From Leeuwenhoekiella aequorea (GTDB lineage: Bacteria; Bacteroidota; Bacteroidia; Flavobacteriales; Flavobacteriaceae): DNA of 64,000 bases. Shown one piece after another: positions 34,009 through 42,475 of this stretch; position 1 is the first letter of the stretch; every line of letters begins with the position of its first letter. The translations under genes were made by a program, and so were the position numbers. The notes beneath the pieces were generated by a model. It ran no database searches and was not told where the DNA came from. It saw only the letters and a program-made list of their open reading frames with translations. The stretch is taken from NCBI RefSeq assembly GCF_004104375.1, contig NZ_QOVM01000002.1:434001-498000 (forward strand). The letters are read 5' to 3'.

Positions 34009-35796
34009 TTATAGCGAATAGATTAATGCTGCATAACCTGGGATATCTAACTTACCAGTCCATGCTCTATCATCAGTTTCTGCCTCCTCTATTCTCAGGT
34101 TTTCAACATCTGTATCTGAGAAATCATTATCATAGCCTTTCCATACACTATTAATTCTCAATTGCCAGTTTGTTCCTTCATCTATACCTATTCCATAATC
34201 TCCATAATCTGCATTACTAAAATTGAGAATCACCAGAACGGGTTGTTCATTTTCACCGCCTCTGATGTAGGCTAGTATTTTAGTTTCAACATTTAAATGA
34301 ACGATAGTTAAATGCTGTCCGCGTAAACCATCTGTTCCATCATAAAAGCCTGTACGTAGTTTAATAATATCTCCTACTAATCTTGAGATTCCTTTGAGAC
34401 GATATTGTTTGTCCCAGTCCAATCCTTCAGTATCTTGAAAATACTCATCTTCAATAAATTCCTGCCCCTGAAACAACATAGGAATACCCGGCGCTGTTAG
34501 TGTCAACACTATACCTAGCAATGCTCGTTTTTTTGCAAATTGACTTTCTGCATCACCCGGTTGTATTTCTTCTGGGACACGAGCTTTCCCATTGGCAACT
34601 TCATCGTGAGATTCAGTATAAACAATACGTCTAAAGACATCTCCGCTATAAGTACAAGCTAAAGCATCTGCAACGGCTTGTAAATCACGTGAATCATCAC
34701 TTACACTCGTAAGAACTTCCCGTACAGGATGTACAAAATTCATATCCCATTGAGAACCATAACCTATACCACCGTCTTCAATAGCGTTTGTTACGATCTC
34801 TTGACCTTTAAGATCCTCCGCAATTGTCAATATGTGTGGATACTTTTCTTTAAGTTCCTGATTAATTTCTCGCATCATTTGGTTTCCTTCTTCAATAACA
34901 GCATCGTCACCTAGTCCACCATCTTCATAACGTATATACGCGGTAGCATCGAGTCTTAAACCATCACAGTGGTATTTTTCAATCCACATTAGCGCATTAT
35001 CTCTCAAATACTGGCGTACCTCATCTCTACCATAATCGGGTCGTGTATCTCCCCAAGGTGTAGAACTGCGGTGGTCGTTATAAAAGTATATTCCTCCTTT
35101 GTCATTTTCGCTCCACCCATCAAACTGCCATAAATCCACATCAGAAGGCCCAAAATGATTATAGACAACATCCATAATAATTGCAATTCCTAATTTATGT
35201 GCTGCCTTTACAAGTCTTGCTAGTCCGTCTGGACCGCCATAATCTTGTTCAATAGCAAAAGGATGTGCCGGGTTATAACCCCAAGAAATACCTCCGGCAA
35301 ATTCAGCCACAGGTAAAAGCTCAATACAATTTATACCCAAGCCTTTTATATACTCCAGTTTTTCGATAACATCATCAAAAGTCCCTACAGCATCCGGACT
35401 TTTTCTGTTGAAAGTTCCTACATGCAATTCATAAATAACGAGACTATTCCAAGATGGAATTATGAAGTCATCTCCTTCCCAATCAAAATCGAGTGTTTTT
35501 ATTATAGAGTTTCCGTTGCTGTTTGTAAGTTCAAATGCATAGGGATCATTTCGGTGCAAAACCTGTTCACCATTATGAATAATAAATTTATATTCATCCC
35601 CTTCATTCGCGTTATCGGTTGTTGTAGCCCAATATCCATTTTCTTCTAACTGCATTTCTAATGATTTATCATTCCAATCATTAAATGTACCAGTTACAAA
35701 TACCTTGTCGGCATTAGGAGCCCATACTCTAAATGTTGTAACACCTTCATTTAGCACAGCACCCATGCCAGGGGATTTTTGTATAGCAATTTCCAT
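34009..35796 (-). CDS. GH13 alpha-amylase superfamily enzyme with CBM48
   Basis: A 595-residue intracellular enzyme. An N-terminal CBM48/E-set domain (about 15-100, VWAPNADKVFVTGTFNDW) precedes the GH13 barrel. The barrel has region I DVVYNH (209-214), nucleophile Asp283 (GLRLDAT), acid/base Glu327 (IAEDL) and Asp398 (ESHDE), so it should be active. The layout resembles branching enzyme (GlgB) or maltooligosyltrehalose trehalohydrolase (TreZ). No treY or other glg gene is visible here, so the two cannot be separated. No signal peptide. A TATTTTTG box lies 17 bases before the start. Confidence 0.88.
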   Translation of the reverse strand: MEIAIQKSPGMGAVLNEGVTTFRVWAPNADKVFVTGTFNDWNDKSLEMQLEENGYWATTTDNANEGDEYKFIIHNGEQVLHRNDPYAFELTNSNGNSIIKTLDFDWEGDDFIIPSWNSLVIYELHVGTFNRKSPDAVGTFDDVIEKLEYIKGLGINCIELLPVAEFAGGISWGYNPAHPFAIEQDYGGPDGLARLVKAAHKLGIAIIMDVVYNHFGPSDVDLWQFDGWSENDKGGIYFYNDHRSSTPWGDTRPDYGRDEVRQYLRDNALMWIEKYHCDGLRLDATAYIRYEDGGLGDDAVIEEGNQMMREINQELKEKYPHILTIAEDLKGQEIVTNAIEDGGIGYGSQWDMNFVHPVREVLTSVSDDSRDLQAVADALACTYSGDVFRRIVYTESHDEVANGKARVPEEIQPGDAESQFAKKRALLGIVLTLTAPGIPMLFQGQEFIEDEYFQDTEGLDWDKQYRLKGISRLVGDIIKLRTGFYDGTDGLRGQHLTIVHLNVETKILAYIRGGENEQPVLVILNFSNADYGDYGIGIDEGTNWQLRINSVWKGYDNDFSDTDVENLRIEEAETDDRAWTGKLDIPGYAALIYSL

Positions 35797-35813
35797 AGTT
35801 GTTAGTTTTTTTT

Positions 35814-35821
35814 CAAAAATA
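35814..35821 (-). promoter_or_regulatory. -7 promoter box of the GH13 gene
   Basis: The minus strand reads TATTTTTG, 17 bases before the ATG at 35796. Confidence 0.55.
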
Positions 35822-35986
35822 CCCGAAAAATCATGTGGAATAATTTGTTTATGAATTGATTAACGCCTACAAAAAAGTTAAATGTGAATACCTTAAGAAA
35901 CGTAATAGAATTTTCAACTGTGCTATATTTTATTGTATGAATTTAGAATTAAACCTAGTTTAGCCGTTTAATTTAAAATACACATT

Positions 35987-36454
35987 ATGAAAATCTGGTT
36001 ATCCCTAATCTGTGCCCTAACATTATTTAGTTCTTGTTCTAGTGATGATAGTTCATCTGAGTCAGAAGCTGAAGCATTTGTAAGAAACGAAGCAGAAATT
36101 AATGCTTATTTAGAAGCTAATGATTTAACCGCTACACGCAGTAGCACAGGTTTATACTATATTATTGAAACGGAAGGAACAGGAGAATCTCCTGAAGTAA
36201 ATTCTACAGTCAAAGTAACTTATACGGGTTATTTACTTAACGGAAATATATTTGACCAATCTAATTCTGAAGTTGAATTTAACGCTGGAAAATTAATATC
36301 GGGATTCTCGGAAGGCTTAACGTATATGAAAGAAGGCGGACAAGCACTATTTCTAATTCCTGCTCGTTTGGCTTATGGAGCATCTGGTGCCGGCGGAAGC
36401 ATCCCAGGAAATACCGTAATTCTATTTGAAGTGAATCTTATTGAAGTTTTATAA
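35987..36454 (+). CDS. FKBP-type peptidyl-prolyl isomerase lipoprotein
   Basis: A 155-residue lipoprotein (LFSSC, Cys17, followed by SSDDSSSES). The FKBP domain (about 60-155) has VKVTYTGYLLNGNIFDQS, GFSEGLTYMKEGGQALFLIP, YGASGAGGSIPGNTVILFEV, with the usual ligand-pocket aromatics. It probably helps fold exported proteins at the outer or inner membrane. Compared with GldI (an FKBP lipoprotein needed for gliding in Flavobacterium) it is short, and there is no gliding gene nearby, so that assignment is not made. Confidence 0.92.
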   Translation: MKIWLSLICALTLFSSCSSDDSSSESEAEAFVRNEAEINAYLEANDLTATRSSTGLYYIIETEGTGESPEVNSTVKVTYTGYLLNGNIFDQSNSEVEFNAGKLISGFSEGLTYMKEGGQALFLIPARLAYGASGAGGSIPGNTVILFEVNLIEVL

Positions 36455-36476
36455 ACATCATAAAATTTTATAAAGT

Positions 36477-36507
36477 AAAAAAGCGACTCAGTGAGTCGCT
36501 TTTTTTT
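36477..36507. terminator. bidirectional terminator
   Basis: AGCGACTCA (36482-36490) pairs with TGAGTCGCT (36492-36500), with A-run before and T-run after. It separates the FKBP lipoprotein from convergent rocD. Confidence 0.88.
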
Positions 36508-36526
36508 GGTAAATAGTTCTAAAAAC

Positions 36527-37807
36527 TTACTTTTCAAACTGTTTTAAAGTTTTAACTATTATAGCTACACAATCTAGCAATTGATCTTCTGTCATTACCA
36601 GTGGTGGAGCAAAGCGTATAATATTCCCGTGGGTAGGCTTTGCAAGTAAACCGTTTTCTTTTAACGCCATACAAATATCCCAGGCTGTACTGCTATCTTC
36701 TGTATCGTTAATTAAAATAGCATTTAATAAACCACGACCACGAACTAAATTCACAATCTTACTTTCAGTTATATATTCATTCAATTTAGATCTGAAAAGT
36801 TCACCTAATACACGAGCGTTTTGAGCTAACTTCTCGTCTTTAACTACATTAAGTGCAGCCATAGCCACTGCTGAAGCAACAGGATTACCTCCAAAGGTAG
36901 AACCATGTTGTCCCGGCTTAATCACATTCATTACATCGTCGTCTGCAAGTACTGCAGAAACAGGGTATGCACCACCCGATAATGCTTTACCTAGAATTAA
37001 TATATCTGGTCTGCTATACGTTTCTTGACGCTCACAGTGCCCCTTACAAGTACAATTACCACAAACAGCAAGTAATGCTCCGGTTCTGGCGATACCTGTT
37101 TGAATCTCATCTGCAATAAATAATGTATTGTTTGCCTTACAAAGTGCCTTTGCCTTCATTAAGAAATCTGAAGCTGGAGTAAATACACCAGCTTCCCCTT
37201 GTATAGGTTCTACTAGAAATCCTGCAATATTTTTATTCTCAACCAATGCGCGCTTCAAAGCATCAATATCATCGTAAGGTATTTTTATAAAGCCTGGCGT
37301 ATACGGACCAAAGTTTTTACGAGCACCCTCATCATTTGAAAAGGAAATAATTGTAGTTGTTCTTCCGTGAAAGTTATTTTCACAAACAATTATTTGTGCT
37401 TCGTGCTCCGGGACACCTTTCTTCTCATATGCCCATTTACGAGCAATTTTAATCGCTGTTTCTACAGCCTCTGCTCCCGTATTCATAGGTAGCAACTTAT
37501 CAAACTGAAAATAATCTGTTGTGTAAGCCTCATACTTACCTAACATATCATTATGAAAAGCCCTGGAGGTTAATGTAAGTGTCTCGGCTTGCTTGCTCAT
37601 TGCTCCCACAATTGCAGGATGACAATGCCCTTGATTCACAGCAGAATACGCTGATAGAAAATCATAGTATTGTTTGTCTTCAATATCCCATACATAAACG
37701 CCCTCGCCTCGCTTTAAAACCACTGGAAGTGGATGATAATTGTGTGCGCCGTGTTTTTCCTCAAGAGCGATCGTCTCTTGTGAAGTGAGTTTTTGTGCAG
37801 TAGTCAT
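36527..37807 (-). CDS. rocD: ornithine--oxo-acid aminotransferase with a Cys-rich insertion
   Basis: A class III PLP-dependent aminotransferase of 426 residues that converts ornithine and 2-oxoglutarate to glutamate semialdehyde and glutamate. Evidence: NTGAEAVETAIK (109-120), NFHGRT (145-150), IADEIQTG (231-238), the PLP lysine Lys274 (LGKALSGGAYPVSAV) and GSTFGGNPVA. The ornithine-type YSAVNQGH motif (54-61) is present. An insertion between strand and PLP lysine carries Cys249, Cys252, Cys254 and Cys258, which is absent from the mammalian and Bacillus enzymes. A 100-base leader with a possible hairpin precedes it. Confidence 0.94.
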   Translation of the reverse strand: MTTAQKLTSQETIALEEKHGAHNYHPLPVVLKRGEGVYVWDIEDKQYYDFLSAYSAVNQGHCHPAIVGAMSKQAETLTLTSRAFHNDMLGKYEAYTTDYFQFDKLLPMNTGAEAVETAIKIARKWAYEKKGVPEHEAQIIVCENNFHGRTTTIISFSNDEGARKNFGPYTPGFIKIPYDDIDALKRALVENKNIAGFLVEPIQGEAGVFTPASDFLMKAKALCKANNTLFIADEIQTGIARTGALLAVCGNCTCKGHCERQETYSRPDILILGKALSGGAYPVSAVLADDDVMNVIKPGQHGSTFGGNPVASAVAMAALNVVKDEKLAQNARVLGELFRSKLNEYITESKIVNLVRGRGLLNAILINDTEDSSTAWDICMALKENGLLAKPTHGNIIRFAPPLVMTEDQLLDCVAIIVKTLKQFEK

Positions 37808-37869
37808 TGTGTACTTATTTTAAGGTAATCTCTTTACGATTCCTGCTTGTGATGCCTCTAAGAATAAGA

Positions 37870-37906
37870 CATCCTCAACAGGAGAGAAATCATCCTAGTT
37901 GAGATG
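37870..37906 (-). promoter_or_regulatory. possible hairpin in the rocD leader
   Basis: CATCCTCAAC (37870-37879) and GTTGAGATG (37898-37906) pair with one bulged base around an 18-base loop, 63-99 bases before the rocD start. It would lie at the very 5' end of a rocD transcript if transcription starts just upstream. Function unknown. Confidence 0.35.
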
Positions 37907-38063
37907 CTGCAAATTACTAAAAATAAAATACGCATCTAAATAATACCCTAGACTAACACGCTTATTCATTTTGGTTCTACATAGCATTTTGAGTATTGAA
38001 AAACTATACCTTTTATTCCTACAGACTATTAAAGATAGCGATGGTTAATCTTCATAATTATTC

Positions 38064-38071
38064 TATTTTTG
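38064..38071 (+). promoter_or_regulatory. -7 promoter box of rlmD
   Basis: TATTTTTG matches TAnnTTTG exactly and ends 4 bases before the GTG start at 38076. Confidence 0.55.
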
Positions 38072-38075
38072 CCTC

Positions 38076-39488
38076 GTGTCAAGAAAAAAGAACTCCAGAA
38101 AAATTTTCCCTAATGTACTTGTTACAGATGCAGGTGCTAAGGGTAAAGCCATAGCAAAAGCTCCAGATGGGCGGGTTATATTCATAAATAATGCCGTACC
38201 GGGAGATGTTATAGATGTACAAACTACAAAACAGCGTCGCGCTTATTTTGAAGGTACAGCTATTAAAATTCATGAATATTCATCAAAACGTACAGAACCA
38301 GCATGTAAGCACTTCGGTACTTGTGGAGGTTGTAAGTGGCAGAATATGCATTATGACTACCAGCTCGAATATAAACAGCGGGAAGTAGTAAATAACTTGC
38401 AGCGTCTGGGTAAAATTGAGCTTCCTGAAGTAACTCCCATTGCAGGTAGTAAAGAACAATACTTCTACCGCAATAAAATGGAATTTTCATTTAGTGATAG
38501 CAAGTGGCTTACCTTAAAGCAAATTCAAAGCGATGAAATTATAGAAGACCGTAATGCATTAGGTTTTCATATTCCCGGGATGTGGGATAAAATTCTGGAT
38601 ATAGATAAATGTTGGTTACAACGTGATCCTAGTAATGCCATCCGCAATGGGGTAAAAGAATTTGCGAGCCTTAATAATATACCCTTTTTTAATACCCGTA
38701 ATCAGGAAGGTTTATTACGTACCTTAATGATACGTACAACCAGTATAGGTGAGTTGATGGTTCTCGTTCAATTTTTCCACGATGAGCAAGCACCACGCGA
38801 ACTCGTAATGAACTATCTTAAAAACACATTTCCCGAAATTACATCGCTTCTGTATGTAATTAACGAAAAAGGGAATGATACAATCTATGATCAGGAAGTA
38901 ATCTGCTTTGCAGGGCGTGATCATATTTTTGAGGAGATGGAAGGTTTAAAATTTAAAATTAACGCCAAATCATTTTATCAAACTAATTCTGAACAAGCTT
39001 ACGAATTGTACAAAATTACACGTGATTTTGCAGGTCTAACCGGCAACGAAAATGTGTATGATTTATATACCGGTACAGGTACAATCGCACAGTTTGTTGC
39101 TCGAGATGCTAAGAAAGTTATAGGTGTCGAGGCAGTGCCAGATGCTATAACAGCAGCTCAGGCAAATGCACAATTAAACAGCATTGAAAACGTTGAGTTT
39201 TATGTGGGTGATATGAAAAATGTATTCAACGATTCATTTTTAAAAATGCACGGTCAACCCGATGTGATAATTACAGATCCACCTCGTGATGGGATGCACA
39301 AAGATGTAGTTGAACAATTAATTAAGATAAAAGCAGATCGTATAGTGTATGTAAGTTGTAACAGCGCCACTCAAGCACGCGACCTCGCATTACTCGACCC
39401 TTACTATAAGGTTCAGCGCGTTCAGCCTGTAGATATGTTTCCACAAACCCACCACGTAGAAAATGTGGTTTTATTAAAATTGAAATAA
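38076..39488 (+). CDS. rlmD: 23S rRNA (uracil-C5)-methyltransferase RlmD
   Basis: A 470-residue RNA m5U methyltransferase of the TrmA/RlmD group. It has an N-terminal TRAM-like domain (about 10-68), Fe-S cluster cysteines in CKHFGTCGGCKWQ (Cys77, Cys83, Cys86, plus a later Cys near 185), SAM motifs YDLYTGTGTIAQF and ITDPPRDGMHKDV, and the catalytic Cys in YVSCNSATQARDL. In Bacteroidota one such enzyme usually serves 23S rRNA. The GTG start fits the family's MSRKK N-terminus, and the promoter box is only 4 bases away. Three genes follow closely: DUF6452, DUF6048 and a CPBP protease. Confidence 0.93.
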   Translation: MSRKKNSRKIFPNVLVTDAGAKGKAIAKAPDGRVIFINNAVPGDVIDVQTTKQRRAYFEGTAIKIHEYSSKRTEPACKHFGTCGGCKWQNMHYDYQLEYKQREVVNNLQRLGKIELPEVTPIAGSKEQYFYRNKMEFSFSDSKWLTLKQIQSDEIIEDRNALGFHIPGMWDKILDIDKCWLQRDPSNAIRNGVKEFASLNNIPFFNTRNQEGLLRTLMIRTTSIGELMVLVQFFHDEQAPRELVMNYLKNTFPEITSLLYVINEKGNDTIYDQEVICFAGRDHIFEEMEGLKFKINAKSFYQTNSEQAYELYKITRDFAGLTGNENVYDLYTGTGTIAQFVARDAKKVIGVEAVPDAITAAQANAQLNSIENVEFYVGDMKNVFNDSFLKMHGQPDVIITDPPRDGMHKDVVEQLIKIKADRIVYVSCNSATQARDLALLDPYYKVQRVQPVDMFPQTHHVENVVLLKLK

Positions 39489-39497
39489 CCGGGTTTA

Positions 39498-39995
39498 ATG
39501 ATAAAAAAGTGGCTCCTTTTAATGTTAGCTGTCCTAGCTCTTTCACTATCGTGTGAGCGCGATGATATTTGTGCAACCAGCACTCCTACTACGCCTCAGC
39601 TAACAATGAGTTTTCTAGATGCAGATAACATTAATGAAACCAAATCATTAAATATCAATATTTATAAGAGGGATATGTCAGATAGTATTACTTATACTGA
39701 TGCCTCCACCATACAAGTCCCGTTACGCACAGATACAACAGCTACTGTATTGGTTTTTGTGAAAAATCCCAATAATCTAGTGGCTGCTGAAAATCCTAAC
39801 AATGCAGATACACTTATTTTTACCTACACTCCGCAAGAGACATTTATAAGCAGAGCCTGTGGGTATAAAGTGGTATTTAATAATTTAAGTATACAAGTGA
39901 ATCCCGGTTCTGATGGCCGATGGATTGATGATTTTATAATTAATAACAGAACTATAGCAGATGAAGACACTACACACGTTTTTATTCGTCATTAG
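39498..39995 (+). CDS. DUF6452 family lipoprotein
   Basis: A 165-residue lipoprotein (SLSC, Cys19, followed by ERDDIC) with a beta-rich body, YTPQETFISRACGYKVVF near the middle and a conserved C-terminal IVNPGSD-like turn (NPGSDGRWI). DUF6452 proteins are restricted to Bacteroidota and lie between rlmD and a DUF6048 gene in many genomes, so the two are likely envelope partners. Its last 35 bases overlap the start of the DUF6048 gene in another frame (39961-39995). Confidence 0.85.
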   Translation: MIKKWLLLMLAVLALSLSCERDDICATSTPTTPQLTMSFLDADNINETKSLNINIYKRDMSDSITYTDASTIQVPLRTDTTATVLVFVKNPNNLVAAENPNNADTLIFTYTPQETFISRACGYKVVFNNLSIQVNPGSDGRWIDDFIINNRTIADEDTTHVFIRH

Positions 39996-40701
39996 TTTTG
40001 TGTTACTAGGGCTTTCAGAAATGAATGCTCAGCAACAGGGAATTGAAGTTGAAGACCCTCTTGATGAAGTATCCTCAGATACCACTGCAACTCGTATTAA
40101 AACTGATAAATATGGTTTGCGTGTGGGCGTAGATTTAAGTAAACCATTACGTACACTTCTAGATGATACGTATCAAGGTTTTGAAATTGCCGCAGATTTT
40201 AGAATTAGAAAAAGTTATTATCTGGCTGCTGAAATAGGTACCGAATCTAAACAATATAACGAAGCTAATTTTGATTCTGAAAATCAGGGAAGTTATATTA
40301 AAGCTGGTTTCAATTATAACATTTATAACAACTGGGCAGGCATGTCAAATCTTATCTATGTAGGTTTACGTGGTGGATTCTCAACATTTAGTCAGGACTT
40401 AAACAGTTATACCATTTATACTACAGACACTTTTTTTGAGCCAGACTTACGAACAGATGCTCGTAGTTATGAAAACTTAAATCTCATTTGGATTGAGTTA
40501 CAATTAGGCATGCAGGTAGAGCTTGTAAACAACCTTTATCTTGGCGTTAATGTACAATTAAAGCGAGCTCTTTCTCAAAAGGAACCAGAAGATTTTGCTA
40601 ATCTATTTGCACCCGGCTTCAATAAAGTAACTACAGATAATGTTTACGGGGCGGGTTACGGTTATACATTATCCTACTTTATACCCATCTTTAAGAAGTA
40701 A
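39961..40701 (+). CDS. DUF6048 family outer-membrane protein
   Basis: A 246-residue exported protein with a signal peptide (1-23, ending MNAQ). The mature part is a predicted beta-barrel with alternating aromatic residues (for example YLAAEIGTESKQYNEANF, IYVGLRGGFSTFSQDL, GYGYTLSYFIPIF) and ends in strand residues suitable for Bam recognition. The function is unknown. Overlap with DUF6452 is 35 bases, and an unrelated reading frame encodes both ends, so translation is probably coupled. The CPBP protease gene follows after 13 bases. Confidence 0.85.
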   Translation: MKTLHTFLFVISFVLLGLSEMNAQQQGIEVEDPLDEVSSDTTATRIKTDKYGLRVGVDLSKPLRTLLDDTYQGFEIAADFRIRKSYYLAAEIGTESKQYNEANFDSENQGSYIKAGFNYNIYNNWAGMSNLIYVGLRGGFSTFSQDLNSYTIYTTDTFFEPDLRTDARSYENLNLIWIELQLGMQVELVNNLYLGVNVQLKRALSQKEPEDFANLFAPGFNKVTTDNVYGAGYGYTLSYFIPIFKK

Positions 40702-40714
40702 TTTACTTTAAAAT

Positions 40715-41632
40715 ATGGGCTTACGTTCGCGTATTTCAGTTATAAATGGTTTTATCAAGCATCCTGATGATATCGTATTTTCAATATCTAACTGGGAAAA
40801 ACTAAAATATCTGATTGCTGCTATAGCCTATGATTTTGGTATTGCATTTATATTTATAATTATAATGAATGCGTTGAGTCCGGTTTTAGAGCCGTACGAA
40901 AATCTTTTAAACGCAGAGAGTTATACAATTTGGGTTTCTATATTTATTATCTGCATTTTCACACCTTTCTTAGAGGAAACCATATTTAGATTACCACTTA
41001 AATATGAACGCAATTTTTTATTTAGAGGGATTAGTTATTTACTGAAAAAAGACCTTTCCATATTCTGGATAAAAAATCTACGTATAATTGTTTACATCTT
41101 CGCGGCTACCTTCGGATTTGTACATTTAGGAAACTATACAAATACAGACTTCATTTTTTATGTTCTCGCTCCTATTATTGTAGGTTCTCAGTTATTTGCA
41201 GGAATGATATTTAGTTTTTTAAGACTAAAACTGGGCTTTTTATGGGCAGTATTTGGCCACTTTTCGCATAATTTCATTCTAATAATGCTGGCTTTTTTAT
41301 TTTTTCACAATGTAGAACGTGACTTAGTCGATAATGAACAAGTACGTATTAAAACCACTGGTATTGCTTTTACTGTTGAGCGTAATCCATCATTTTCTTG
41401 TGACACGCTACAAAATGGAAATCTCCTATGTCTCCGTGCAGAAAATATAAGTCTGCAAAGTATAATTGATACGTTATACCCTAACCAGTTATTAATCATA
41501 AGAGACAATGATCAGCTTGATTTAGATCTTTTTAGTAAAACTGCTGAAGGTTATTCAAAAAAAGAGTTTATTGAAGTATTGAAAGAAAATTATACGTTCA
41601 AGAAAGCTGCAGATACTTCATCTTCTCATTAA
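40715..41632 (+). CDS. CPBP family intramembrane metalloprotease
   Basis: A 305-residue membrane protein with CPBP/Rce1 (Abi) motifs: Glu87-Glu88 with Arg92 (LEETIFR), a His in FGFVHLGN (about 134) and HFSHNF near 188, which together form the predicted active site. Flanking helices are near 32-54, 70-84, 125-140, 143-160 and 165-200. The C-terminal about 95 residues form a soluble tail after the last helix. Relatives cleave prenylated or other membrane peptides; here the substrate is unknown. It ends the rlmD-DUF6452-DUF6048 unit. Confidence 0.88.
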   Translation: MGLRSRISVINGFIKHPDDIVFSISNWEKLKYLIAAIAYDFGIAFIFIIIMNALSPVLEPYENLLNAESYTIWVSIFIICIFTPFLEETIFRLPLKYERNFLFRGISYLLKKDLSIFWIKNLRIIVYIFAATFGFVHLGNYTNTDFIFYVLAPIIVGSQLFAGMIFSFLRLKLGFLWAVFGHFSHNFILIMLAFLFFHNVERDLVDNEQVRIKTTGIAFTVERNPSFSCDTLQNGNLLCLRAENISLQSIIDTLYPNQLLIIRDNDQLDLDLFSKTAEGYSKKEFIEVLKENYTFKKAADTSSSH

Positions 41633-41640
41633 TAGTATAG

Positions 41641-41648
41641 TAACTTTG
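41641..41648 (+). promoter_or_regulatory. -7 promoter box of the TrmH-like gene
   Basis: TAACTTTG matches TAnnTTTG exactly and ends 5 bases before the ATG at 41654. Confidence 0.55.
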
Positions 41649-41653
41649 AATTT

Positions 41654-42457
41654 ATGTATAAAGAAATTAGCAGTATTCATAATCCTACGATCAAACAACT
41701 GGTTTTACTTCAGGAGAAATCAAAAGAACGCCGTAAAAAAGGCTTTTTTTTAATTGAAGGAATTCGAGAAGTTAATCTGGCTTTAAAGTCGGGATTTGAA
41801 TTAACTGAGGTTTTTTACTGTGAAGAAATAATTACTCAGGATGAATTAGAAAACCTTAAAGAGGTTCTTCCTGACTCTGTATCTCAAGTGATTGTAAGCG
41901 AAGAAGTTTATAAAAAAATCGCTTATCGATCTGGTACGGAGGGTTTACTAGCCTGCGCGAAGTCAAAGCCCAACAGTTTAGAAGATTTAATACTTCCTGA
42001 AAACCCACTTATACTTATTGCTGAAGCTCCAGAAAAGCCCGGCAATATAGGTGCTCTTTTACGTACCGCTGATGCAGCGGGTGTGGACGCATTTATTTTG
42101 GCTAACCCCAAAACAGATCTTTATAACCCAAATATTATTCGTTCTAGTGTAGGCGGGTTATTTACAGTTGATATTGCTACAGGATCTACGCAAGAAGTGA
42201 TTCAGTTTTTAGAAGCACGAAATATAAATTGTTACGCAGCGATCCTACAGGAAGCGATTTCCTATGAAAAGCAGGATTTCACAAAACCTACTGCTCTCGT
42301 TGTGGGTACTGAGGCAGATGGCTTATCTCAAGAATGGAGAACACGCGCTACCCAAAATATAATTATACCTATGCAGGGAAGCCTCGACTCCATGAATGTG
42401 TCTGTGGCAGCTGCTATTTTAGTTTTTGAAGCGCGTAGACAACGCGGTTTCAATTAA
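41654..42457 (+). CDS. TrmH/SpoU family RNA 2'-O-methyltransferase
   Basis: A 267-residue SPOUT-class methyltransferase. An N-terminal substrate-binding domain (NPTIKQLVLLQEKSKERRKKG, to about 95) is followed by SPOUT motifs: PGNIGALLRTADAAGVDAF (motif 1), VVGTEADGLSQEW (motif 2) and IPMQGSLDSMNVSVAAAIL (motif 3, knot). Relatives methylate rRNA ribose (RlmB type) or tRNA; the exact site cannot be predicted. The M48 protease gene begins 18 bases later. A promoter box almost touches the start codon. Confidence 0.93.
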   Translation: MYKEISSIHNPTIKQLVLLQEKSKERRKKGFFLIEGIREVNLALKSGFELTEVFYCEEIITQDELENLKEVLPDSVSQVIVSEEVYKKIAYRSGTEGLLACAKSKPNSLEDLILPENPLILIAEAPEKPGNIGALLRTADAAGVDAFILANPKTDLYNPNIIRSSVGGLFTVDIATGSTQEVIQFLEARNINCYAAILQEAISYEKQDFTKPTALVVGTEADGLSQEWRTRATQNIIIPMQGSLDSMNVSVAAAILVFEARRQRGFN

Positions 42458-42475
42458 AAAATCACTTTTACTCTT

